Assembly (NCBI RefSeq): GCF_959029255.1
Contig: NZ_CAUFUE010000028.1
Coordinates: 5,583 to 69,582 of the forward strand
Origin: an uncultured Bacteroides sp.
Lineage (GTDB): Bacteria; Bacteroidota; Bacteroidia; Bacteroidales; Bacteroidaceae
Direction: 5' to 3'
Length of the DNA stretch: 64,000 nucleotides
Made by a program: the position numbers and the translations under genes
Part shown: positions 50,169-58,698 of the stretch, in pieces
Numbering within the stretch: the stretch's first letter is position 1
Layout: each line of letters starts with the position of its first letter
The notes under the pieces: model-generated
Seen by the model: the letters and a program-made list of their open reading frames with translations, nothing else
Database searches by the model: none
Told to the model about the DNA's origin: nothing

Positions 50169-51452
50169 ATGGATTTGAAAGATTTTGAAATCATGGCGCC
50201 GGTAGGCTCTCGCGAGTCTCTTGCCGCTGCCATTCAGGCAGGTGCGGATTCCATTTATTTCGGTATAGAGAACCTGAATATGCGTGCCCGTTCCGCCAAT
50301 ACTTTCACGATTGATGATTTGCGGGAGATAGCCCGGACGTGCGACGAGCATGGCATGAAAAGCTATCTCACGGTAAATACTATCATTTACGATAACGATA
50401 TTCCCTTGATGCGCACCATCGTGGATGCGGCTCATGAAGCCGGTATTTCGGCTGTGATTGCGGCCGATGTGGCGGTGATGAGTTATGCACGCCGGATAGG
50501 ACAGGAAGTGCACCTTTCCACCCAGTTGAATATATCCAATGTGGAAGCGCTGCGGTTCTATGCACAGTTTGCCGATGTGGTGGTACTGGCACGTGAGCTG
50601 AACCTGGAACAGGTGGCTGAAATCTACCGCCATATTTGCGAAGAGAATATCTGCGGACCGAGTGGTGAGCAACTGCGTATTGAAATGTTCTGCCACGGAG
50701 CGCTCTGCATGGCTGTGTCCGGCAAGTGCTATCTCTCACTGCACGAAATGAACCACTCCGCCAACCGGGGCGCTTGCATGCAGGTTTGCCGTCGCAGCTA
50801 CACCGTGCGCGACAAAGAGACGGATGTGGAACTGGATGTTGACAACCAGTATATCATGTCCCCCAAGGACTTGAAAACCATCCACTTTATGAACAAGATG
50901 CTGGATGCCGGTGTGCGTGTCTTCAAGATTGAAGGACGTGCCCGTGGCCCCGAATACGTGCGTACAGTGGTGGAATGTTATAAAGAAGCTATTCGTGCCT
51001 ATCTGGACGGTACTTTCACCGATGAGAAGATTGCTGTTTGGGACGAACGCCTGAAGACTGTTTTCAACCGTGGTTTCTGGGACGGATATTATCTGGGACA
51101 ACGTCTGGGCGAGTGGACCAAGAATTATGGCTCCGCCGCTACGGAGCGCAAGATTTATGTGGGCAAGGGTATCCGCTACTTCTCCAATATCGGTGTGGCG
51201 GAGTTTCTGGTAGAAGCAGCCGAAGTCAGCGTGGGAGATAAATTGCTGATAACAGGCCCCACGACCGGTGCGGAATTCCTTACGTTGGACGAGGCGCGTG
51301 TAGACCTGAAGCCTGTACAGACGGTGAAGAAGGGACAGCATTTCTCGATGAAATCGGTTAAAATACGCCCTAGTGATAAGTTGTATAAGCTGGTTTCTGT
51401 AGAAGAACTGAAGAAGTTCAAGGGGCTGGATGTGGAGCAACAACGGGGTTGA
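50169..51452 (+). CDS. U32-family protein (tRNA/rRNA hydroxylation type)
   Basis: A 427-residue protein of peptidase family U32. The N-terminal MAPVGSRESLAAAIQAGADSIYFG and the central FCHGALCMAVSGKCYLS, followed by RGACMQVCRRSY, are the family signatures; the four spaced cysteines fit an iron-sulfur site as in TrhP/RlhA, which hydroxylate tRNA U34 or rRNA C2501. The protease activity named in older annotation is doubtful. The C-terminal ~90 residues form a beta-barrel domain. It lies between the DUF2059 gene and a thioesterase gene with no obvious functional link. Confidence 0.87.
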   Translation: MDLKDFEIMAPVGSRESLAAAIQAGADSIYFGIENLNMRARSANTFTIDDLREIARTCDEHGMKSYLTVNTIIYDNDIPLMRTIVDAAHEAGISAVIAADVAVMSYARRIGQEVHLSTQLNISNVEALRFYAQFADVVVLARELNLEQVAEIYRHICEENICGPSGEQLRIEMFCHGALCMAVSGKCYLSLHEMNHSANRGACMQVCRRSYTVRDKETDVELDVDNQYIMSPKDLKTIHFMNKMLDAGVRVFKIEGRARGPEYVRTVVECYKEAIRAYLDGTFTDEKIAVWDERLKTVFNRGFWDGYYLGQRLGEWTKNYGSAATERKIYVGKGIRYFSNIGVAEFLVEAAEVSVGDKLLITGPTTGAEFLTLDEARVDLKPVQTVKKGQHFSMKSVKIRPSDKLYKLVSVEELKKFKGLDVEQQRG

Positions 51453-51471
51453 AACGTAAACGAATCTCTTT

Positions 51472-51550
51472 TTTAGACACGGATTACAGGGATTTCACGG
51501 GCTTTAGTGCCAAAGAAACAGTGTTAACCTGTGTAATCCGTGCCCGATTT
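51472..51550. repeat. Dispersed palindrome, copy 4
   Basis: The left arm has CACGGATTACAGGGATTTCA, and the right arm CCTGTGTAATCCGTGCCC is its imperfect complement. This copy is more diverged than those at 9537 and 25107. It sits just before the thioesterase gene and, if translated, yields a spurious N-terminal extension of 39 residues. Confidence 0.72.
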
Positions 51551-51565
51551 ATTATATGTGAAGTT

Positions 51566-51973
51566 ATGGACTATATTTATGAACTGACAATGAAGGTGCG
51601 CGACTATGAGTGCGACCTGCAAGGTATTGTCAACAATGCCAACTATCAGCACTATCTGGAGCACACGCGTCACGAGTTCCTGCTGAATACGGGAGTCAGC
51701 TTTGCCGCACTGCACGAACAAGGTGTAGACCCGGTAGTGGCGCGTATCAGTATGTCTTTCAAGACTCCTTTGAAGAGTGGCGATGAGTTTGTGTCCAAGT
51801 TGTATATGAAGAAAGAAGGTATCAAGTACGTATTCTATCAAGACATCTTCCGCGCTTCCGACGGTAAGGTCTGCCTGAAAGGCATAGTCGAAACGGTATG
51901 TGTGGTAAATGGCCGTTTAAGTGACAGCGAACTCTTCGACAATATCTTTGCCCCTTATCTTAAGTCTATGTGA
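51566..51973 (+). CDS. Acyl-CoA thioesterase, hotdog fold
   Basis: A 135-residue hotdog-fold protein of the 4-hydroxybenzoyl-CoA thioesterase/YbgC class. The active-site helix region is VRDYECDLQGIVNNANYQHYLEHTRHEFL near residues 11-39, with Asp in the expected catalytic position; the strand pairs SMSFKTPLKSGDEF and YVFYQDIFRASDGKVC follow. The start at 51566 (MDYIYEL) is chosen because the frame upstream is translation of a dispersed palindrome. The stop lies in a short tandem duplication shared with the dprA upstream region. Physiological substrate unknown. Confidence 0.88.
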   Translation: MDYIYELTMKVRDYECDLQGIVNNANYQHYLEHTRHEFLLNTGVSFAALHEQGVDPVVARISMSFKTPLKSGDEFVSKLYMKKEGIKYVFYQDIFRASDGKVCLKGIVETVCVVNGRLSDSELFDNIFAPYLKSM

Positions 51974-51997
51974 ACAGTTTAAGTCTGTGTGAACAGT
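51961..51997. repeat. Tandem duplication of 18 bp at the thioesterase/dprA junction
   Basis: TAAGTCTATGTGAACAGT (51961-51978) is repeated as TAAGTCTGTGTGAACAGT (51980-51997), 17 of 18 identical, with a 19-base step. The first copy encodes the last codons and stop of the thioesterase gene. Confidence 0.75.
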
Positions 51998-52003
51998 GAT
52001 GAA

Positions 52004-53122
52004 ATGAATAACGACGAACACGTTTGTAGTATAGCTCTCACGCTTTGCCCCGGTATAGGACATATCGGGGCAAAGCGTTTAATAGACGGTATGGGTAGTG
52101 CCGTCGAAGTCTTCCGCCAACGCTTGGCGCTTCCCGAACTCCTTCCCGGGGTAAACCCTTCAGTAGTCAACGCCCTCGATTGTCCTGCCGCCTTCCTCCG
52201 TGCGGAGCGTGAAATGGAGTTTGTGGAAAAGAACCGTCTATCCTGTCTGTGCTTTCACGATGAGGCTTATCCCTCCCGTCTGCGTGAGTGTGAAGATGCG
52301 CCGCTTGTACTCTTCTTCAAAGGGAATACGGACTTCAACCGCCTGCATGTCATCAATATGGTAGGTACACGCCGTGCCACCGATTACGGAAAACAATTCT
52401 GTGCCGATTTCCTTCACGACCTGGCTACCCTTTGTCCCGATATTCTAGTCGTCAGCGGATTGGCTTACGGCATCGACATCCATGCCCATCGTGCCGCATT
52501 GGCAAATAACCTTTCTACCGTTGCCGTCCTGGCGCATGGCTTGGACCGTATCTATCCTCTTGTCCATCGCAAAACCGCCATCGACATGCTGCCCAATGGC
52601 GGACTGCTCACAGAGTTCCTCACTGAAACCAATCCCGACCGGCATAACTTTGTCAGCCGCAACCGCATTGTAGCCGGTATGAGCGATGCAACCATCGTTG
52701 TAGAATCCGCCGTCAAGGGTGGTTCGCTGATTACCGCCGAACTGGCGGAAAGTTATCACAGGGATTGCTTTGCCGTTCCCGGACGTGTCACCGATGCCGC
52801 TTCGATAGGTTGCAACCACCTGATACGCGATAACAAAGCGGCACTTATCCAGAATGCCGAAGACTTTCTGCAAGTAATGGGTTGGATGGAACCGGAACAG
52901 ACAGCCAAGCCGGAAGGTATCCAGCGCAATCTTTTCCCTGAACTGACCGGAGAAGAAGAAACCGTCGTCCGCATCCTTTCCCGTCAGGGAGACTTACATG
53001 TCAATACTTTGGTGGTAGAGGCAAATATTCCTGTAAACCGTATGAGCGCCCTGCTGTTTGAGTTGGAAATGAAAGGAGTGGTAAAAGCATTGGTTGGCGG
53101 AGTCTATCGCCTATTGGCATAA
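52004..53122 (+). CDS. dprA: DNA-processing protein DprA
   Basis: About 372 residues. DprA binds incoming single-stranded DNA and loads RecA during natural transformation. The Rossmann-like core is intact: VGTRRATDYGKQ, then SGLAYGIDIHAHRAAL, AVLAHGLDRIYP, NFVSRNRIVAGMSDATIVVES and GSLITAELAES. An N-terminal helix-hairpin-helix-like region (CPGIGHIGAKRLIDGMG) and a C-terminal winged-helix (EEETVVRILSRQGDLHVNTLV) complete the usual three-part layout. The start is either ATG at 52004 or GTG at 51989; the former avoids the duplicated segment. Competence itself is not shown by this gene, as it is widespread. Confidence 0.94.
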   Translation: MNNDEHVCSIALTLCPGIGHIGAKRLIDGMGSAVEVFRQRLALPELLPGVNPSVVNALDCPAAFLRAEREMEFVEKNRLSCLCFHDEAYPSRLRECEDAPLVLFFKGNTDFNRLHVINMVGTRRATDYGKQFCADFLHDLATLCPDILVVSGLAYGIDIHAHRAALANNLSTVAVLAHGLDRIYPLVHRKTAIDMLPNGGLLTEFLTETNPDRHNFVSRNRIVAGMSDATIVVESAVKGGSLITAELAESYHRDCFAVPGRVTDAASIGCNHLIRDNKAALIQNAEDFLQVMGWMEPEQTAKPEGIQRNLFPELTGEEETVVRILSRQGDLHVNTLVVEANIPVNRMSALLFELEMKGVVKALVGGVYRLLA

Positions 53123-53127
53123 AAAAA

Positions 53128-53191
53128 GGAGTACCGCTGTACTCCAACCTTTGTTAACCTTAAATCTAATACTATGAAAAAAATCACATGA
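53128..53191 (+). promoter_or_regulatory. Hairpin plus five-codon leader frame after dprA
   Basis: GGAGTAC-CGCT-GTACTCC (53128-53145) is followed by an AACCTTAAATCTAATACTATG stretch, of which ATG at 53174 opens a frame of five codons (MKKIT, stop 53189-53191). The hairpin follows an A-run, so it could terminate on the minus strand; the mini-frame and the well-ordered leader look like the start of a lost or very short gene. Function unknown. Confidence 0.35.
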
Positions 53192-53529
53192 CAAATGTAT
53201 GTGTTTCGGACATATCCTCCAAACTTTTACTCTTTCTTTGTCTATCTTTTAAATTTCTTTCACGGATATTTACTGTTTTCGCACACGGAATGACGATATG
53301 GACTAAATAAGTAGTGTGCACTAACGAAATGTCAACTTTAGGTGGAGTTAACCTGTTCCGTTATTACTCCTTGTCCTTATTCCTGGGATATGTTCACTCG
53401 TTTTCGCCCGATAAGTTGCAAATCTGTTCCAATCGGTTCACAGAAGCTTTCACACGCTAAAAAGAGTTATAAAATCCTTAATAGCTATTAATTATATATC
53501 ATAAATTTGTCCACATACAACGCAGAGTT
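53192..53529 (+). other. Upstream region of the fimbrial operon with a -7 box
   Basis: The gap from dprA to the DUF3575 gene is 407 bases. Apart from the leader element at its start, only one feature is clear: TAAATTTG at 53502-53509, a TAnnTTTG match 20 bases before the start codon at 53530. No -33 box is seen. A/T-rich runs and a few short direct repeats fill the rest; no gene is visible. Confidence 0.45.
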
Positions 53530-54510
53530 ATGGTAAACCGCTTCTATATATCTATTCTTTTAATACTCTTTTTTTTGATTACGGGAGGAGTAGATGCAGG
53601 AGCAAAAGAACCTGAAACGAGCGACGTTGTATATGGCAAGACACAGAGTCCTGTGGAAACGCAGGATGAATGGGAGGAAGTTTACCGGTGGGTGGCTTCT
53701 GACGTGGAAGTGCCCGATAGAGAAGAGGTCTTGATGCTGATTCGATATCATTATGGGAATTTTGACAGATTGGTGAAGTTATTGCGTTATCTGGATGATG
53801 GCAAGCCCTATACTTATTTGTCACAGCATATTTTTCCAAGAATATGCAAGCGGAGAATGATGAGGGAAGAATTGCTTGCAGCAGGGGTACAAGTGCCTGT
53901 AGAAGCAGTGCCGACGGTGTCTTTGGAAATTGGAAGTATGGTTCCACCCGCTCCGGTTGCGCAGAAGAAGGAGAGGGAAGATGCCTCGTCTCGTAGGGTT
54001 ATTTTAGCGTTGAAGAATAACATTCTCTATGATTTGGCATTGGCTCCAAATGTGGAAATTGAGCTTTCGATGGGAAAGCGGTGGTCTTTGAATACTGAGT
54101 ATAAATGTCCGTGGTGGCTGAACAATCAACATAGCTTTTGCTATCAGCTTCTTTCGGGGGGCGTAGAAGCACGTTGTTGGCTGGGTAACCGGCGGAAACG
54201 TAACCGGCTGACCGGACACTTTCTGGGAGTATATGCCGAAGGCGGTGCTTATGATTTCCAATTGAAGGAAGATAAGGGATATCGGGGCAGGTATTATGCC
54301 GCATCCGGACTGACTTATGGTTATACGCATCAGATGGCTTCTCATTTGGCTATTGAGTTTAGCTTGGGCGTGGGCTATTTGGAGACGGAATACCGGAAAT
54401 ACACCTCTTATCAGGGAGATTTGGTTTGGACCAATAGCGGACGCTATCACTTCATCGGGCCTACAAAAGCTAAGATTTCTTTGGTATGGCTTATAACGGC
54501 AGGGAGGTGA
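53530..54510 (+). CDS. DUF3575 family protein of a fimbrial locus
   Basis: A 326-residue protein with a signal peptide (ILLILFFLITGGVDAGA). The N-terminal half carries a DUF3868/OmpA-linker-like charged region (WASDVEVPDREEVLMLIRYHYGN omitted to key part VPDREEVLML); the C-terminal ~180 residues are DUF3575, an outer-membrane beta-barrel domain starting ALKNNILYDLALAPNVEIEL and ending YHFIGPTKAKISLVWLI. Such proteins accompany Mfa/Fim-type fimbriae in Bacteroides and may act in their assembly or surface anchoring. It starts the operon; its stop overlaps the next ATG by one base (TGATG). Confidence 0.85.
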   Translation: MVNRFYISILLILFFLITGGVDAGAKEPETSDVVYGKTQSPVETQDEWEEVYRWVASDVEVPDREEVLMLIRYHYGNFDRLVKLLRYLDDGKPYTYLSQHIFPRICKRRMMREELLAAGVQVPVEAVPTVSLEIGSMVPPAPVAQKKEREDASSRRVILALKNNILYDLALAPNVEIELSMGKRWSLNTEYKCPWWLNNQHSFCYQLLSGGVEARCWLGNRRKRNRLTGHFLGVYAEGGAYDFQLKEDKGYRGRYYAASGLTYGYTHQMASHLAIEFSLGVGYLETEYRKYTSYQGDLVWTNSGRYHFIGPTKAKISLVWLITAGR

Positions 54511-55469
54511 TGAAGATGGGACGGGTCAAATATGGACTATTTCTGCTTCTGCTCTGCATGGTGGCTTCCTTGTCGGGATGTAGCTTTCGGGATATGCTGG
54601 ATAATTATCCGGTGAGTGGGGTGCAGATAAAATTGGATTGGACGGGGGTGACGGATAAGCTGCCTGAGACGATGCGGGTTATCTTTTATCCGAAAGATGC
54701 GGTAGGTAGGAAAGTTGACGATTATCTCTCGTCTGCGGGTGGTGAAGTGGAAGTTCTTCCCGGCAGTTATGCGGTAGTGATTTATAATTTTAATACAGAG
54801 AGCATCCAGATACGTGGAGAAGAGAGTTATGAAACGATTGAAGCATTTACAGGGCATTGCACAGGGCTGAATACGAGTGAAGATATGGTTTGGTCGCCCG
54901 ACCCCTTATATGTAGTTGCTTTGGATGATGTGGAGATAGAGAAGAGTGACGTTCCGCTCCAAATGGAGTTTAAGCCGGAAGCGGTGGTGACGAATTACTC
55001 ATTTGATATAAAGGTTGAGGGTTTTGACAGGGTATCGGACGTTATTTGCAATGTAGGTGGACTGAGTGGAAGTTATTTTCTTGGAAAGCGGACTTGTGGG
55101 TTGTGTGAAGCGCCGATATGTGTGGATACAAAGCGTGATGGCGATGTTTTGTGGGGTTATTTCTCACATTTCGTATTGCCGAAAGCGGCTAAGACTCGGG
55201 CTAATGTTCCGATGATGTTGACGCTTATATTGATAAAGAGAGATAACACGCTGCAAGAGGTAAAAGTGGATGTAACGACATTGATTGAGGAGCCTTCTAC
55301 GGGAGGTGATGATATAAAACCTGATTCGGAGGTGCATATTGAGGTTCCTGTACCGGACGGTGAAATAGTGGTGGATGAATTGGAACCGGGAATCGATGAA
55401 GGTGGCGGAGGAATAGGTGGTGATGTGAATGATTGGGATGATGAAACGAATGTGGAATTGCCCGCATAA
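54510..55469 (+). CDS. DUF5119 lipoprotein of the fimbrial locus (Mfa2/anchor-like)
   Basis: About 319 residues. The signal ends in VASLSGCSF, a lipobox with Cys near residue 24, so the protein is lipid-anchored. The body is DUF5119, which resembles the anchor or tip lipoproteins of FimA/Mfa1 fimbriae: a VSGVQIKLDWTGV strand opening and a late VPMMLTLILIKRDN strand. The last ~60 residues are acidic and Gly-rich, ending VNDWDDETNVELPA, close to the C-terminus of the next gene's fimbrillin. The start at 54510 (MKMGRVKYG) has an AGGGAGG just upstream. Confidence 0.85.
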   Translation: MKMGRVKYGLFLLLLCMVASLSGCSFRDMLDNYPVSGVQIKLDWTGVTDKLPETMRVIFYPKDAVGRKVDDYLSSAGGEVEVLPGSYAVVIYNFNTESIQIRGEESYETIEAFTGHCTGLNTSEDMVWSPDPLYVVALDDVEIEKSDVPLQMEFKPEAVVTNYSFDIKVEGFDRVSDVICNVGGLSGSYFLGKRTCGLCEAPICVDTKRDGDVLWGYFSHFVLPKAAKTRANVPMMLTLILIKRDNTLQEVKVDVTTLIEEPSTGGDDIKPDSEVHIEVPVPDGEIVVDELEPGIDEGGGGIGGDVNDWDDETNVELPA

Positions 55470-55513
55470 TTATGTAAGATGACAAACAATATATTAATTA
55501 AAAATACAAGATT

Positions 55514-56500
55514 ATGAAAAAGATTTTATTAGTAGCGTTGGCAGCAGCTGCAATGGTTGGTTGCTCACAAAATGAAGAGATTGAGAATGCTGGACAGAAG
55601 GCGGAAATTAAGTTTAACACAGTGGTGCGTAATAGTACAAGAGCAACAATAACAGGAGATGCAGATTTGCAAACTTCAGGATTTGTTGTATATGCTTATA
55701 ATACGGGAATTGAGACAATGGAAGGAGCGGGTACTGCAAAACTACCTGATGCAGCTTTTATTTCAAACGATGTCGTTACATATACCTCCCCTAATTGGGC
55801 GTTTACAGGAGGTCCTTATTATTGGCCATTGTCAGGTAACATACAATTCTTTGCTTATGCTTCCAGTGATAATAACGCCAGTGACTATACCGCTACCGCA
55901 GGTAGCGATTCTCCAACAATTACTTACACTGTACCCGAAGCCGCTTCTGCTCAAAAAGATTTTGTGGTTGCCACTTTATTTGATAAAACAAAAACTACAG
56001 CTGTATTGCCTCTTACATTTAATCATGCGCTTACTCAAGTGAACTTTTCTGCAAAATCAGATAATGCAGGTTTTGTTTATAATGTAACTTCTGTTAAATT
56101 GGTTGGTATTTCTAATTCAGGTACCTATAATTTTAGAACTGGTAAGTGGGTGGCTAAAACTGAAACAGCGAATATAAAAGATTATGTGTATCTTAATAGC
56201 GGTGTAGAAGTTACTGGAGGGGAAGCTAACGCTACAGATTTAATGCCAACAGATGGTGCTCTGATGTTGATTCCGCAAGATATGCCTACTGCTGATGATA
56301 CTAAGAAGATAGTGCTTAGTTATGAAGTTAAAAAAGATGATGTGTCCATTGGTGAAGTTAAAGATTTTGAAATAAGCTTGAAGGGAAAAAATAATTGGGC
56401 AGCTGGGAATAAGATACGCTATATCTTGAACTTGACAGATAAGGGTGCTACAGTTAGTTTGTCTGCTTCAGTAGATGGATGGGGTGACGAGACTAATTAA
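55514..56500 (+). CDS. Fimbrillin family protein (Mfa1/FimA-like)
   Basis: A 328-residue lipoprotein with lipobox AAAMVGCSQNEEI (Cys near residue 17). The mature part opens with IKFNTVVRNSTRATITGDADL, in which the Arg in STRA is a common site for Rgp-like or trypsin-type processing before polymerisation in fimbrillins. Two beta-sandwich domains follow, with a conserved PLTFNHALTQVNFSAK and the ending ASVDGWGDETN. It should be the major shaft subunit of a short fimbria. It lies 44 bases after the DUF5119 gene and is the last gene of the operon, with a strong terminator. Confidence 0.88.
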   Translation: MKKILLVALAAAAMVGCSQNEEIENAGQKAEIKFNTVVRNSTRATITGDADLQTSGFVVYAYNTGIETMEGAGTAKLPDAAFISNDVVTYTSPNWAFTGGPYYWPLSGNIQFFAYASSDNNASDYTATAGSDSPTITYTVPEAASAQKDFVVATLFDKTKTTAVLPLTFNHALTQVNFSAKSDNAGFVYNVTSVKLVGISNSGTYNFRTGKWVAKTETANIKDYVYLNSGVEVTGGEANATDLMPTDGALMLIPQDMPTADDTKKIVLSYEVKKDDVSIGEVKDFEISLKGKNNWAAGNKIRYILNLTDKGATVSLSASVDGWGDETN

Positions 56501-56591
56501 TCAATTATTTATCTTAAAGTCTGTTTAGATTGAGAGTGTATCTATGTTTTGATTTCCCTTTTTTCATACTATCATAAGAGTTTTATATATT

Positions 56592-56636
56592 TTCCCCGAA
56601 AGCTTTCTCCTCAAAGTTTTCGGGGAATATTTTTTT
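56592..56636 (+). terminator. Terminator of the fimbrial operon
   Basis: TTCCCCGAAA / TTTCGGGGAA stem (56592-56601 with 56618-56627) and a run of seven T. Confidence 0.85.
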
Positions 56637-56653
56637 ATTCTGCATTATCTGAT

Positions 56654-56661
56654 TATATTTG
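56654..56661 (+). promoter_or_regulatory. AraC-type regulator gene -7 box
   Basis: TATATTTG, 40 bases before the start codon at 56701. The -33 region overlaps the T-run of the terminator. Confidence 0.55.
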
Positions 56662-56700
56662 TCGAAATAAACAAATAGCCAACAAACACTTAGCCCTGCG

Positions 56701-57549
56701 ATGTCTGATTTCTCCGTATGTGGAGTAACCAACGGTGACTGCCAGAAATGTCCCAAATCTGTGGACAATTCCATTATATACGCTTCTCACAGCAGAGGTT
56801 TCTATATGTCTGTCCCTAAAAGTGAAGGTAATATTATTATCTTTTTGATGAAAGGTGAAGCTCTTGTCAATAGCCAGGAATATGCGGGTACTACATTGCA
56901 TGCGGGTGAATTTATTCTTCAGGCCATCGGTTCGAAGTATGAGATTCTTGCGATGACAGATGTGGAGTGCGTTTGTTATAGTTTTGTTCAACCCGAATTC
57001 TTTTGTGAAGGACGATACGGTTACATTGCAAAAGAAGTGACGCCGCCACTTATATTTACCCCCTTGAAGATTAGTTCTGAGTTGAATTTCTTTTTAGAAG
57101 CTTCGAAAGCGTATTTGGCGGAACGGAGAATCTGCAAAGAACTGCTTTTATTTAAGCAGAAAGAACTTTCGTTTATATTGGGTCATTGTTATTCGGACTA
57201 TGAGCTTTCTATGTTGATACATCCTCTATCAAAGTATACCAACAGTTTTCAATACTTTGTTCTTAAAAATCATACCAAAGTAAAAACGGTCGAAGAATTG
57301 GCAAAGTTAGGAGGATACACTACTACTACTTTCCGCCGGATATTTACTACTGTTTTCCACCAACCGGTTTACGAGTGGATGCAAGAGCGTAAGAAAGAAG
57401 GCATTCTCTATGACCTTCAGAATACCGATGCTACCATTTCCGAAATCTGTTATAAATACGGTTTCGAGTCCCTGCCCCATTTCTCTAATTTCTGCAAGAA
57501 GAATTTCGGAGCTTCTCCGCGCAACTTGCGCACCCCCTTGCTCCCGTAA
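56701..57549 (+). CDS. AraC-family regulator with N-terminal cysteine cluster
   Basis: A 282-residue regulator. The C-terminal ~95 residues hold two helix-turn-helix motifs: KVKTVEELAKLGGYTTTTFRRIF and TISEICYKYGFESLPHFSNFCKKNFG, ending PRNLRT. The N-terminal half is a cupin-like sensor (NIIIFLMKGEALVNSQEYAGTTLHAGEF). Unusually, it opens with Cys7, Cys14 and Cys17 in C-x6-C-x2-CP, a pattern found at the same spacing in the second AraC gene at 62274. A metal or redox sensor role is possible. It lies directly after the fimbrial operon, which it may regulate; that link is inferred. Confidence 0.87.
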   Translation: MSDFSVCGVTNGDCQKCPKSVDNSIIYASHSRGFYMSVPKSEGNIIIFLMKGEALVNSQEYAGTTLHAGEFILQAIGSKYEILAMTDVECVCYSFVQPEFFCEGRYGYIAKEVTPPLIFTPLKISSELNFFLEASKAYLAERRICKELLLFKQKELSFILGHCYSDYELSMLIHPLSKYTNSFQYFVLKNHTKVKTVEELAKLGGYTTTTFRRIFTTVFHQPVYEWMQERKKEGILYDLQNTDATISEICYKYGFESLPHFSNFCKKNFGASPRNLRTPLLP

Positions 57550-57650
57550 GGCGAAGGGAGAATAGTCCGTGCCTTGGTTTTATCGGGAAAGTCACCGTTT
57601 TTATACTTTTCCTTAGGACTTTTAAGTGCTTTTGTCCGCTATATTATATC

Positions 57651-57738
57651 GCCCGACCTAGGTTATCTTGTCGATTGACCAAGGTTGTTTTATCGATTGA
57701 CCCGGTTCGGCAGAAAGAACAACCTAGGTCGGGCGAAA
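57651..57738. repeat. Four tandem 22-nt units with outer palindrome
   Basis: Units begin at 57651, 57673, 57695 and 57717, each 22 nt; units two and three begin GATTGACC. The first 14 bases, GCCCGACCTAGGTT, are the exact reverse complement of AACCTAGGTCGGGC at 57721-57734, so the ends pair and the array can form a hairpin. Confidence 0.82.
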
Positions 57739-57865
57739 TAAATATGCCATACAAATGATTATAAACGCTGACTTTACAGGTTATTTTTACCGGATATCAG
57801 AATAATCTAGCGCAGCATGGGTGTAAAAGGATAAGTAGAACCAACTCTTGATTTGTATAAGTAAA

Positions 57866-57905
57866 TAAAAAAAACTCCCTCACCGGTTTAACGGCGGAGG
57901 AGTCT
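57866..57905 (-). terminator. Terminator of the frd operon
   Basis: On the minus strand GACTCCTCCGCCG ... CCGGTGAGGGAGT forms an imperfect stem, followed by a T-run of eight. It lies 38 bases after the frdB stop. Confidence 0.75.
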
Positions 57906-57942
57906 TCTTTGTGATATTAATCAAATATAGCGAAAGTACCTG

Positions 57943-58698
57943 TTAGTCTTTCAACTTTGCAATGATAAAGTCGCGGTTCAAGCGTGCGATGTTGCTGATG
58001 GAAACGTTCTTCGGGCATTCAGCTTCGCAGGCACGAGTGTTCGTACAGTTACCGAAACCGAGTTCGTCCATCTTGCTCAACATGGCTTTGGCGCGGCGCA
58101 GTGCTTCCGGCTTGCCTTGCGGCAGCAGGTTCAACTGGCTTACCTTGGCAGAGACGAACAACATGGCAGAACCATTCTTACAGGCGGCTACACAAGCGCC
58201 ACAACCGATACAAGAAGCGGCATCCATAGCTTCGTCAGCGATAGGCTTCGGAATCAGGATAGCGTTGGCATCCTGAGGAGAGCCTGTACGTACACTGACG
58301 TAACCACCGGCTTGCATAATCTTGTCGAAAGCCGTACGGTCTACCATCAAGTCCTTGATGACCGGGAAACCGGCGGAACGCCAAGGCTCTACGGTGATAG
58401 TATCGCCATCATTGAAACGACGCATGTAAATCTGGCAGGTGGTAGCACCTGTGGCAGGTCCGTGTGGATGTCCGTTGATGTAAAGAGAACACATACCGCA
58501 GATACCTTCGCGGCAGTCGTGGTCGAATACAACCGGTTCTTTACCTTCAGAAATCAGCTGTTCGTTCAAGATATCCAGCATTTCGAGGAATGAAGTATCG
58601 CCCGGGATATCTTTCATTTGGTATGTTTCAAAAGCGCCTTTTGCTTTCGGACCCTTCTGGCGCCATACCTTGAGCGTAAATGATATATTTTTGTCCAT
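57943..58698 (-). CDS. frdB: Fumarate reductase/succinate dehydrogenase iron-sulfur subunit
   Basis: A 251-residue subunit that carries electrons between the flavin and the quinone. Three cluster motifs are complete: CREGICGMCSLYINGHPHG with a later Cys for 2Fe-2S, CIGCGACVAACKNGS for 4Fe-4S and the distal CTNTRACEAECPKN. In Bacteroides this enzyme reduces fumarate in anaerobic respiration. The order frdC-frdA-frdB is usual, but here a four-helix-bundle gene lies between frdA and frdB. Short A/T-rich period repeats separate the genes. Length normal. Confidence 0.96.
   Translation of the reverse strand: MDKNISFTLKVWRQKGPKAKGAFETYQMKDIPGDTSFLEMLDILNEQLISEGKEPVVFDHDCREGICGMCSLYINGHPHGPATGATTCQIYMRRFNDGDTITVEPWRSAGFPVIKDLMVDRTAFDKIMQAGGYVSVRTGSPQDANAILIPKPIADEAMDAASCIGCGACVAACKNGSAMLFVSAKVSQLNLLPQGKPEALRRAKAMLSKMDELGFGNCTNTRACEAECPKNVSISNIARLNRDFIIAKLKD

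Larger units (their letters stand above)
57550..57942. other. Gap between AraC regulator and frdB
   Basis: 393 bases without a gene. It contains the 22-nt array at 57651-57738 and the frdB terminator at 57866-57905. Positions 57739-57860 show no structure that I can name. Confidence 0.6.

Noticed and set aside
51449..51565. 39-residue N-terminal extension of the thioesterase
   Set aside because: It reads through dispersed palindrome copy 4 and is not part of the hotdog fold.
57651..57738. Attachment site or integron element
   Set aside because: No integrase, no tRNA at the boundary and no cargo with different composition.
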